This document shows, piece by piece, positions 1 through 5,217 of a DNA stretch of 5,217 bases (the first letter of the stretch is position 1; each line of letters begins with the position of its first letter). A model generated the notes under the pieces. It made no database searches. It was not told the DNA's origin and saw nothing but the letters and a program-made list of their open reading frames with translations. The stretch is from positions 1-5,217 of the forward strand of contig JACMMA010000155.1 of the NCBI GenBank assembly GCA_014379275.1, read 5' to 3'. This DNA is from Armatimonadota bacterium. Its GTDB lineage: Bacteria; Armatimonadota; Armatimonadia; Armatimonadales; Armatimonadaceae. The position numbers were made by a program, and so were the translations under genes.

Positions 1-221
1 AGCGTGACGAGTTCCGGTATGTCCCACTTCCCTTCGCCGAGAGCCGTGAGCAGTTGGTTTTCCGTCTCCTGTGCTGTCACGTGAAACGCCCCATAGAAGG
101 CGTGGTTCGCGGAAAGAACGCGCAACTCACCGTCCAGAATCAGTAACGGGTCGCGGATCGTATCCACGATGTTCTGTGCGTAGGCGATTATTTATTGGAG
201 GCGTAGTTTGGCATAGGGCAT
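1..221 (-). pseudogene. PAS-domain protein, N-terminal part only, interrupted by an in-frame stop (runs off left edge)
   Basis: Reading leftward from position 191, the minus strand is open to the window edge (63 codons). It encodes a clear PAS fold start: an A/Y-A-Q-N-I-V-D-T-I-R-D-P-L-L-I-L-D helix and strand, then LRVLSANHAFY, then a T-x-Q-E-T-E-N-Q-L-L block and a G-x-G-K-W-D-I-P motif. This variant is known from the PAS domains of CheR-like fusions and of PAS histidine kinases. The frame has no ATG after a TAA at 194-192. An ATG lies in the same frame at 221-219, nine codons before that TAA, and the intervening MPYAKLRLQ flows naturally into IIAYAQN, as in intact relatives. One base change (CAA or GAA to TAA) would explain the break. 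The other possible start, GTG at 167-165, has no ribosome site and would cut off the PAS N-terminal helix. The output domain lies outside the window. PAS identity is confident; pseudogene status is an inference. Confidence 0.6.
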
Positions 222-500
222 GTTAAAGTCAGTCTATCCGAAATGCGAAACAAGGGTGCTCGTATCGTTCCCGCGTTTGCAAAGACAAACACAGATAACT
301 GTTCCGAATTATTGCCGCCGCCCTGCGCGACTATGGTGGAACACTTACCGATTACCCCGTATTTCATGATACGAAGAAGGCGGAATCCGTTTCCGTGGGT
401 CAGAGAGGGCGGCACTGTAAGGAAAGCATCCCGGTGCGCACGAAGTATCCTGATGTATCATCGCGCTACCGGCATCGGATCGAACAAGGGAGAATCGTCT
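195..500. other. Intergenic gap between divergent PAS reading frames, no gene recognised
   Basis: A plus-strand frame is open from an ATG at 243 into the PAS gene, but its first 86 codons give an Arg/Pro-rich sequence with no domain, and no ribosome site precedes position 243. The minus-strand frame at 188-415 is equally featureless. The gap may hold divergent promoters. A TTGGCA hexamer at 209-214 resembles a -35 box but has no good -10 partner. A TATCAT at 456-461 resembles a -10 box but has no -35 box at the right distance. No transcription start can be assigned. Confidence 0.5.
486..492 (+). promoter_or_regulatory. Ribosome binding site fixing the GTG start of the PAS-PAS gene
   Basis: AAGGGAG lies 8 nt upstream of the GTG at 501. 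This is close to the AAGGAGG consensus at an ideal distance. It is the only good ribosome site in the open frame that begins at 243, so it argues for initiation at 501. Confidence 0.65.
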
Positions 501-1499
501 GTGAATCAGAGGATACCTGTGGATACCAACCTCTCGGGTGAACTATTGCGTGATTTGAATGAAAAGCTGTTGATGGCAAGTGTCCGGCAGCACGAGTTGA
601 CCGAGATCGCAAAGCAAGCCGAGCAACGCCTGTCCGCGATGGTGAACGGACTACACGCGGTGATTTGCGAGATAAACGTGCAGACCGGCGAGATGTCCTT
701 CATCAGTGAGCAAGCGGAATCGCTCCTGGGTTACGAGCGTTCCGCGTGGAACCAACGCGGTTTCTGGCGGCGGGTCATCCACCCAGAAGACCGCGCCGCT
801 GCCTTAGCCTACCTATTCGAAGCGGTACGGTCGTTACATAATCTCGAACACGAATTCCGCGTCGTCGCGCAAGACGGACGTATCGTCTGGGTACGAAACC
901 GGGCGGTCGTGGTTTACGGAGCCGACAATGCCGAGGGACTAATGCGCTGCGTACTCGAGGATGTACTAGGGCGGAAACAAGCAGAGGCGATGCTCGCGCA
1001 GTCGGAGTGCCGCTATTTGCGTTTGTTCGCGGCAACGCAAGAAGGGATACTCCTCCTCGACGCGAAGACCGGAGTCATCATAGACGCCAGCCCTTCCGCG
1101 ACCGCGCTTTTCGGGTTCTCGCACGGAACGCTTTCCGGCAAGGAGTTCTTCGAGATCGGCTTGTTCGCGGGTAAACAGGAATGTCGTGACGCTTTCGCGC
1201 GACTGCAAAGAGAACATTTCGTTCACTTCGATAGTTTGCCTCTTTATTCGCCCACGGGAGCAGTTCGCGCGGTGGAACTGACGGGTAACGCGTATGACGA
1301 AAGCGTCGGCACGGTGATTCAGTGTCGCACCCGCGATGTCACCGAGCGAAAGCGGGCGGAAACTTTGCAAACCGAAGACCCCCATCGGGATCGACAGAAC
1401 ACCGCACCTCTGCAACGCCCTCTCCAAACCGACTTCTGTGACGACGCATCCTGGGCGGCGTTATTTCGCGAAGAATCGTTTGACCAGAATGTCCTGTGA
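501..1499 (+). CDS. PAS-PAS sensory protein without a recognisable output domain
   Basis: This is a 332-residue soluble protein with no signal peptide or membrane segment, read from GTG 501, which has a good ribosome site 8 nt upstream. Residues 11-45 are heptad-like (LLRDLNEKLL, RQHELTEIAKQAEQRL), probably a coiled-coil dimer linker. PAS-1 spans about 45-155 and has a PAS_3-type core: a GY at 77-78, HPEDR at 94-98, EFRVVAQDGRIVWV at 118-131, and a closing E-D-V-x-G-R-K-Q-A-E. PAS-2 spans about 168-287, with LFAATQEGILLLDAKTG, SATALFGFS, EIGLF, DLPLYSPTG-like and VIQCRTRDVTERKRAE elements. Such domains sense small ligands, redox state or partners and pass the signal to a C-terminal enzyme. 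Here only about 45 residues follow PAS-2, ending at a TGA, with no HisKA, GGDEF, EAL or SpoIIE domain. Residues 304-309 (LQRPLQ) faintly recall the LQRSLL linker before SpoIIE-type phosphatases, so truncation is possible. A stand-alone regulator cannot be excluded. Confidence 0.8.
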   Translation: MNQRIPVDTNLSGELLRDLNEKLLMASVRQHELTEIAKQAEQRLSAMVNGLHAVICEINVQTGEMSFISEQAESLLGYERSAWNQRGFWRRVIHPEDRAAALAYLFEAVRSLHNLEHEFRVVAQDGRIVWVRNRAVVVYGADNAEGLMRCVLEDVLGRKQAEAMLAQSECRYLRLFAATQEGILLLDAKTGVIIDASPSATALFGFSHGTLSGKEFFEIGLFAGKQECRDAFARLQREHFVHFDSLPLYSPTGAVRAVELTGNAYDESVGTVIQCRTRDVTERKRAETLQTEDPHRDRQNTAPLQRPLQTDFCDDASWAALFREESFDQNVL

Positions 1500-1544
1500 G
1501 ATAAAGGAACCGTTTGTAGCCAGTGACGGAGACAGGGATACGAT

Positions 1545-1589
1545 GCCGTGTCCCCGATGCGGTGGCGGAGGTGAGCCTCGGGGACCGGC
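1545..1589 (+). repeat. Inverted repeat / hairpin 1 (12-bp GC-rich stem)
   Basis: GCCG plus GTCCCCGA (1545-1548, 1550-1557, with T1549 bulged) is fully complementary to TCGGGGACCGGC (1578-1589). The loop is 20 nt and itself contains a GGC/GCC pair. No T-tract follows, so it is not a classic intrinsic terminator. Its 3' arm is shared with the next hairpin. Confidence 0.6.
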
Positions 1590-1609
1590 CAATGGACGGT
1601 CCTCGCTCA
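1572..1609 (+). repeat. Inverted repeat / hairpin 2, mutually exclusive with hairpin 1
   Basis: CGGGGACCG (1579-1587) pairs with CGGTCCTCG (1597-1605) over 9 bp with a single G-U wobble and a 9-nt loop. TGAG (1572-1575) pairs with CTCA (1606-1609) beyond a CCT bulge. The 5' arm is the same segment that forms the 3' arm of hairpin 1, so an RNA could form only one of the two at a time. Confidence 0.6.
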
Positions 1610-1620
1610 GTTATCACTCG

Positions 1621-1668
1621 AACCCTACCTCATCAAGCAGACCGAGGGTGAGGATGAGGTAATGGGTT
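1621..1668 (+). repeat. Inverted repeat / hairpin 3 (14 bp with 2-nt bulge)
   Basis: TACCTCATC (1626-1634) is a perfect inverted repeat of GATGAGGTA (1653-1661). AACCC (1621-1625) and GGGTT (1664-1668) extend it beyond an AT bulge. The loop is 18 nt. A short, interrupted TTTATT follows on the plus strand, so weak terminator activity after the PAS gene is possible but unproven. Confidence 0.55.
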
Positions 1669-1752
1669 TATTCCGCCCGTCTGCCTCCGGTTTCGGAAAC
1701 AATATGCCATTCCGGGGACGTTATCGTCTCACACCCGCCTTATGGTGCTTGG

Positions 1753-1789
1753 GGGAGATGCTTGGCGATACGCGAATGGTGCCACTCCC
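1753..1789 (+). repeat. Leader hairpin just upstream of the ATPase start
   Basis: GGGAG (1753-1757) pairs with CTCCC (1785-1789), and TGGC (1763-1766) pairs with GCCA (1781-1784). The two helices are contiguous on the 3' side and separated by a 5-nt bulge on the 5' side. The element lies 13 nt before the AAAGG ribosome site at 1803-1807, as expected for an mRNA leader. The stem is short and could be chance. Confidence 0.35.
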
Positions 1790-1819
1790 ATTTCCAGGAC
1801 ACAAAGGTACACACTCCCG

Positions 1820-4675
1820 ATGGCATTGGCGAACGCGATAGACGTAGCATCCGCACTCCCCCGGATCGACGGGACCGATGGCGCGGTATTGGCGTACCGA
1901 CAATCGGTTGAGGAGGTAGCGGCCACGTTAACCACCGACTTGCGGCAAGGCTTGACCGATACCGAAGCGCGGGCGCGTCTCGAACGCGACGGGCGCAACG
2001 AATTGACGGCGAAAGAACCCATGCCTGCATGGCGGAAGTTTTTCGCGCAGTTCGGCGACGTGCTCGTTATTCTGCTGATCGTCGCGGCGGCGATTTCCGG
2101 CGTATTGTGGGGGATCGAGAGAGAATCAGCACTGCCCTACGAAGCGATGGCGATCCTTGCCGTAGTTCTACTCAATGCGGTCATGGGCTACGTTCAAGAG
2201 TCACGTGCCGAGTCGGCGGTGGCGGCGTTGCGCGAAATGGTGACCGCTGACGCGAACGTAATACGCGGTGGCGAGCGACGAAGCGTCCCGGCGGCGGAAG
2301 TCGTTTCCGGCGACCTCCTTCTAATTGAGGAAGGCGATACGGTTCCCGCCGACGCGCGCCTGATCGAGTCCGTCTCGTTACAGATGGCGGAAGCTCCGCT
2401 GACGGGCGAGAGTGTGTCAGTCTCGAAAGATGTCGGCGTTATCGAAAAAGAAGCGGGACCCGGCGACCGTTTGAATATGATCTTCAGCGGCACGGCGGCG
2501 AGTTCCGGACACGGTCAAGCCGTGGTCACGACGACCGGAATGCGAACCGAGATGGGACGCATCGCCGAGTTACTGGAAGAAGTTGCCGAAGAACCCACGC
2601 CCTTGCAGAAAGAGTTGGATCATCTCGGTAAACGGCTCGGTATCGTCGTCATCGCCATCGCGGCGGTAATGATCGTCACCCTGGTTGCCGCCGGAAACGT
2701 GCGCGGTTTCTCGGCGCTCTTTGACGTGTTGATTCTGGGTGTCGCTCTGGCGGTGGCCGCGGTGCCGGAAGGACTGCCCGTCGTCGTGACAACGGTGCTT
2801 TCGCTCGGCGTGCAACGCATGGCGAAGCGCAACGCCATCGTGCGGCATCTCGCGGCGGTCGAAACTCTCGGTTCGGCCACCGTAATCGCCTCTGACAAAA
2901 CCGGCACGCTGACCAAAAATGAGATGACGGTGCGCGTCGTCGTTACCGCGAGCGGGCGCGTGAACTTCGACGGCACCGGCTATGCGCCGTCGGGCGAGGT
3001 TTCTGTCGAAGGGGGTGCGCCGCTTGAGGGCGCGCTACTCGCCGAATTGACGCGGGCGTTGACCGTCGCCGACCGCGCCAACAACGCCGTGCTACAGGAA
3101 CACCACGGACAACACACCGTGCAGGGCGATCCGACCGAAGGTGCGCTCATCGTCGCGGCGCGTAAAGTCGGACTCGAAGCCGAAACCCTCGGTAAACGTC
3201 TCCCCCGCGTTGCCGAAGTGCCTTTCTCTTCCGAGCGCAAGCTGATGAGCACCCTGCATACCGACGCTGAAAAGCCGGAACACTTACTCGTTTTTACCAA
3301 AGGCGCACCCGGCATTCTTCTGACCCAGTGTACTCAGGAGCTTGTCGGTGAGGACACGGTACCTTTGACCCCGGAGCGGTGCGCGAAGATTCTACAGGGG
3401 GTTGAGGATCTTGCCGGTCAGGCACTGCGCACACTGGGCGTCGCCGTTCGCGAGTTGCCCGCGGAGGCATTGCGCGGTAAAAAGGCGGACGAGACCATCG
3501 AGAACGAACTCACTTTTGTCGGCATTATCGGCATGATCGATCCGCCACGCGACGAAGCGAAGCAAGCCGTAGCACGGGCGCGGGATGCGGGTATTCGACC
3601 GATGATGATTACCGGGGATCATCCCAAAACCGCCGCTGTTATCGCGGGCGAGTTGGGCATCACCGCCGACGGGCGCGTCGTGACGGGCGCCGAGATCGAG
3701 GCGATGCCGGACGACACACTCGCACAAACCGTGCGCGACGTTTCGGTGTACGCCCGCGTCACCCCGCAACACAAACTGCGTATCGTAAAGGCGTTACAAA
3801 GTGGGGGGGCGACGGTAGCGATGACGGGCGACGGTGTCAATGACGCCCCCGCGCTGAAAACCGCCGACATCGGTATCGCGATGGGTATCACCGGCACGGA
3901 TGTTTCCAAAGAAGCCGCCGACGTGGTTCTGACCGACGACAACTTCGCCACCATCGTGGTGGCGGTCGAGGAAGGGCGTTCCATCTTCGCGAACATCCGC
4001 AAGTTTCTGCGCTTCTTGCTCTCGTCGAACCTCGGCGAAGTAATGACCATGTTCTTCGGAGTGATTTTGGGGAAAACTCTCGGCTTGCCCTCCGAAGGTA
4101 GCGCGGTCGTTCTGCCGCTCTTAGCGACGCAGATTCTGTGGATCAACCTGGTCACGGATGGGTTGCCCGCCCTCGCGCTGGGCGTTGACCCGGCGGAACC
4201 GGGCTTGATGAGCGGACCACCACGCCCACGCGGCGAAGGTATAATAACGCGCCGTATGTGGATGGGAATTATCTTTGTCGGGGCGGTGATGGGGGCGGGC
4301 ACATTACTGGTACTGGATGCCTCGCTCCCCGGCGGTCTGATCGCGGGTTCGGGGAGTTTGCGTTACGCACAAACAATGGCGTTCACCACGCTGATGCTGT
4401 TTCAGATTTTCAACGTATTCAACGCACGCTCGGAGGAGCAGAGTGCCTTCCACGGCTTTTTCCGTAACCGCTATCTGTGGGGCGCACTGGCTCTGTCACT
4501 GGCACTCCAAGCGGCGGCGATTTACGTCCCGTTCCTGCAAAACGCCTTTTCGACGGTGAGCTTGAATGCGGGCGATTGGTTGCGGTGCGCGGCGGTGGCA
4601 AGTTTGGTGTTATGGCTCCGTGAATTGGGGAAATTCATCACCCGTGCCATAGATAACCGGATTCATAATAAATAA
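1820..4675 (+). CDS. P2-type cation-transporting ATPase, probable Ca2+ exporter
   Basis: This is a complete 951-residue inner-membrane pump that uses ATP and an aspartyl-phosphate intermediate to move a cation, probably Ca2+, out of the cytoplasm. Ten helices are visible, at about residues 78-98, 105-125, 274-294, 302-331, 730-752, 765-790, 813-835, 850-870, 885-905 and 920-938. The actuator domain carries TGES 195-198. The phosphorylation site is D359 in DKTGTLT. The nucleotide domain has GDPTEGAL 436-443, F469, K474 and KGAP from K494. DPPR 574-577, TGDHP 598-602 and TGDGVND 669-675 complete the hydrolase core. Ion ligands match SERCA site II: E317 (PEGLP), N737 and E740 (SSNLGE), and N776, T779 and D780 (NLVTDGLP). 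SERCA Glu908 is replaced by Q862, as in plasma-membrane Ca2+ pumps, which suggests one Ca2+ per cycle. ATG 1820 follows an AAAGG at 1803-1807 with a long 12-nt spacing. An in-frame ATG at 1742 would add 26 unlikely residues and has no ribosome site. The substrate is inferred from family motifs; Mn2+ or another divalent ion remains possible. Confidence 0.93.
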   Translation: MALANAIDVASALPRIDGTDGAVLAYRQSVEEVAATLTTDLRQGLTDTEARARLERDGRNELTAKEPMPAWRKFFAQFGDVLVILLIVAAAISGVLWGIERESALPYEAMAILAVVLLNAVMGYVQESRAESAVAALREMVTADANVIRGGERRSVPAAEVVSGDLLLIEEGDTVPADARLIESVSLQMAEAPLTGESVSVSKDVGVIEKEAGPGDRLNMIFSGTAASSGHGQAVVTTTGMRTEMGRIAELLEEVAEEPTPLQKELDHLGKRLGIVVIAIAAVMIVTLVAAGNVRGFSALFDVLILGVALAVAAVPEGLPVVVTTVLSLGVQRMAKRNAIVRHLAAVETLGSATVIASDKTGTLTKNEMTVRVVVTASGRVNFDGTGYAPSGEVSVEGGAPLEGALLAELTRALTVADRANNAVLQEHHGQHTVQGDPTEGALIVAARKVGLEAETLGKRLPRVAEVPFSSERKLMSTLHTDAEKPEHLLVFTKGAPGILLTQCTQELVGEDTVPLTPERCAKILQGVEDLAGQALRTLGVAVRELPAEALRGKKADETIENELTFVGIIGMIDPPRDEAKQAVARARDAGIRPMMITGDHPKTAAVIAGELGITADGRVVTGAEIEAMPDDTLAQTVRDVSVYARVTPQHKLRIVKALQSGGATVAMTGDGVNDAPALKTADIGIAMGITGTDVSKEAADVVLTDDNFATIVVAVEEGRSIFANIRKFLRFLLSSNLGEVMTMFFGVILGKTLGLPSEGSAVVLPLLATQILWINLVTDGLPALALGVDPAEPGLMSGPPRPRGEGIITRRMWMGIIFVGAVMGAGTLLVLDASLPGGLIAGSGSLRYAQTMAFTTLMLFQIFNVFNARSEEQSAFHGFFRNRYLWGALALSLALQAAAIYVPFLQNAFSTVSLNAGDWLRCAAVASLVLWLRELGKFITRAIDNRIHNK

Positions 4676-4729
4676 CGCGGGTGATTTCGTCGGTCGGTTT
4701 CTCAGCGGCCATCGCGCCCATTCTCCCAT

Positions 4730-4736
4730 AAGGAGG
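4730..4736 (+). promoter_or_regulatory. Perfect Shine-Dalgarno sequence in front of an 18-codon ORF
   Basis: AAGGAGG is the full anti-16S consensus, and GTG follows after 4 nt. It is stronger than the ribosome site of any of the three large genes here, yet no large gene uses it. It may serve a leader peptide or be a remnant of a lost gene. Confidence 0.45.
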
Positions 4737-4740
4737 AACG

Positions 4741-4797
4741 GTGCCCGATAGCTGGGGTGCCGCTGACGCGACGCCAGATTCTGTTTCGCAGGCGTGA
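4741..4797 (+). CDS. Possible 18-residue leader peptide or gene remnant
   Basis: GTG 4741 opens an 18-codon frame (VPDSWGAADATPDSVSQA, first residue Met in vivo) that ends at a TGA overlapping the next ATG (4797). Its start codon sits in an 8-bp hairpin, 4739-4746 with 4755-4762, which has two G-U pairs and could hide the start. The peptide is acidic and shows no run of one amino acid of the kind expected in an attenuator. It lies 60 nt before the NmrA-like gene, in a different frame. A real short leader, a decayed gene start and a chance ORF are all possible. Confidence 0.25.
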   Translation: MPDSWGAADATPDSVSQA

Positions 4798-4857
4798 TGA
4801 GCGGGTATGGAAAACTGCCTGACGCCAACAAACCTCTGGAAAATAGTAGGATGAAAA

Positions 4858-5217
4858 ATGGAACCATTGACCCAAACGATTCTCGTCACCGGCGCGACAG
4901 GACACCAGGGCGGCGCAGTGCTACGCCACCTTTTGCAACATGGGAATGCCACGGTGCGTGCGCTCGTGCGCGACGCCGGCAAGCCCGAAGCCGAAGCACT
5001 AACCGAAGCGGGGGCGGAAATTGTCGAAGGCGACTTTGACGACCGTGGCTCGATTGACCGCGCCCTACAAGGTGTCACCGGTGTCTTCTCGGTACAAGGT
5101 TTCGCGGACGGATTGGATACGGAAATCCGTCAGGGAAAGTCGTTCGCAGATGCGGCGAAGGCGGCAAGTATCGCACACTTTGTCTACAGCTCGGTCGGTA
5201 GCGCGGAGCGCAAGACG
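4858..5217 (+). CDS. NmrA-like atypical short-chain dehydrogenase family protein (partial, C-terminus beyond window)
   Basis: The first 120 residues of a Rossmann-fold NAD(P)-binding protein are present. A first beta strand (TILVTGATG) leads into the glycine motif G12-A-T-G15-H-Q-G18-G, the variant typical of the NmrA and NAD(P)H-azoreductase/HSCARG-like group. VRALVRD follows, with R38 placed to bind the NADPH phosphate, then EGDFDD with D59, GVTGVFSV at the fourth strand, and HFVYSSVGSAER, the strand that usually carries the Y/S-S-V-G motif. Full members are about 280-300 residues, so more than half is missing. These proteins act as redox sensors or NADPH-dependent reductases in the cytoplasm; the substrate cannot be told here. 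ATG 4858 is the first start after an in-frame TGA at 4852-4854, with a weak TAGGA-type ribosome site 6 nt upstream, so the start is secure. No special link to the ATPase is visible. Confidence 0.9.
   Translation, partial: MEPLTQTILVTGATGHQGGAVLRHLLQHGNATVRALVRDAGKPEAEALTEAGAEIVEGDFDDRGSIDRALQGVTGVFSVQGFADGLDTEIRQGKSFADAAKAASIAHFVYSSVGSAERKT

Larger units (their letters stand above)
1500..1819. other. Structured intergenic region upstream of the cation ATPase
   Basis: No convincing gene lies in these 320 nt. They contain several strong inverted repeats, listed separately: 1545-1589, 1572-1609, 1621-1668 and 1753-1789. A CGGGGAC at 1713-1719 repeats the core of the 3' arm at 1579-1585 and could also pair with GTCCCCG at 1550-1556. 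I see no good sigma-70 promoter and no U-tract terminator. The region could be a 3' UTR of the PAS gene, a 5' leader of the ATPase, or both. Confidence 0.55.
4676..4857. other. Spacer between the ATPase and the NmrA-like gene
   Basis: This 182-nt stretch has no clear terminator after the ATPase and no good promoter. It contains a perfect AAGGAGG ribosome site at 4730-4736 followed by a very short ORF, described separately. The distance makes co-transcription of the two flanking genes uncertain. Confidence 0.5.

Noticed and set aside
358..373. Operator-like inverted repeat CGTAT-N6-ATACG, and the GTGCGCAC palindrome at 434-441
   Set aside because: The arms are only 4-5 bp, no convincing promoter is placed next to them, and such short palindromes are expected by chance in a window of this size.
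511..527. Direct repeat GGATACC twice in the first codons of the PAS gene
   Set aside because: It is a 7-bp repeat within coding sequence, with no further copies seen and no evidence of function.
1489..1662. Small ORF with a CPRCGGGG segment overlapping the end of the PAS gene, resembling a zinc ribbon
   Set aside because: There is no ribosome site before ATG 1489 or 1543, there is only one Cys pair, and the frame runs through all three inverted repeats. The Gly/Pro/Arg-rich text is what GC-rich hairpin DNA gives by chance.
1751..1790. GGGGAGATG resembling the GGGGAGTAG core of the yybP-ykoY Mn2+ riboswitch, which can precede P-type ATPases
   Set aside because: Only the short purine core is similar. 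I could not find the second conserved loop or the expected pairing, so the match is not supported.
1742..1819. N-terminal extension of the ATPase from ATG 1742
   Set aside because: It has no ribosome site, the 26 extra residues do not look like the family's N-terminus, and the segment folds as a hairpin leader. ATG 1820 is preferred.
3619..4302. Long antisense ORF (227 codons) inside the ATPase gene
   Set aside because: It is a Ser/Pro/Arg/Thr-rich shadow frame opposite a highly conserved coding region, with no domain and no independent ribosome site.
4794..5039. Overlapping plus-strand ORF starting near 4797
   Set aside because: It is an Arg-rich shadow frame of the NmrA-like gene, whose protein has clear family motifs.

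Overview
This looks like ordinary bacterial chromosome from a moderately GC-rich species. Genes carry Shine-Dalgarno-type ribosome sites, and third codon positions favour G or C. No marker gene fixes the phylum. The mix of PAS sensor proteins, a P2-type Ca2+ pump and an NmrA-type oxidoreductase fits a free-living environmental bacterium, but that is inference.

Layout. Positions 1-221 (minus strand) hold the first part of a PAS-domain reading frame that runs off the left edge. It is interrupted by an in-frame TAA just before the PAS core, so it is probably a pseudogene or a gene with a mis-assigned beginning. Positions 195-500 are a gap between divergent frames with no recognisable gene. A plus-strand PAS-PAS protein runs from 501 to 1499. 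Its GTG start has a good ribosome site. It ends shortly after the second PAS domain with no kinase, cyclase or phosphatase output domain. Positions 1500-1819 are non-coding and rich in inverted repeats, including two overlapping, mutually exclusive hairpins (1545-1609), a third long hairpin (1621-1668) and a fourth just upstream of the ATPase (1753-1789). Positions 1820-4675 encode a complete ten-helix P2-type cation ATPase, most likely a Ca2+ exporter. It has all catalytic motifs and a PMCA-like ion site, with Gln where SERCA has Glu908. Positions 4676-4857 form a spacer with a perfect ribosome site driving a possible 18-codon leader ORF. From 4858 to the right edge is the N-terminal 120 residues of an NmrA/atypical-SDR NAD(P)-binding protein.

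Functional connections are weak. The three plus-strand genes are separated by 182-320 nt and do not form an obvious operon. The two PAS frames suggest a sensory locus that has been partly degraded. I see no mobile element, CRISPR array, tRNA or rRNA. I found no clearly novel multi-gene system. The most unusual parts are the structured 1500-1819 spacer before the ion pump and the broken PAS gene at the left edge.
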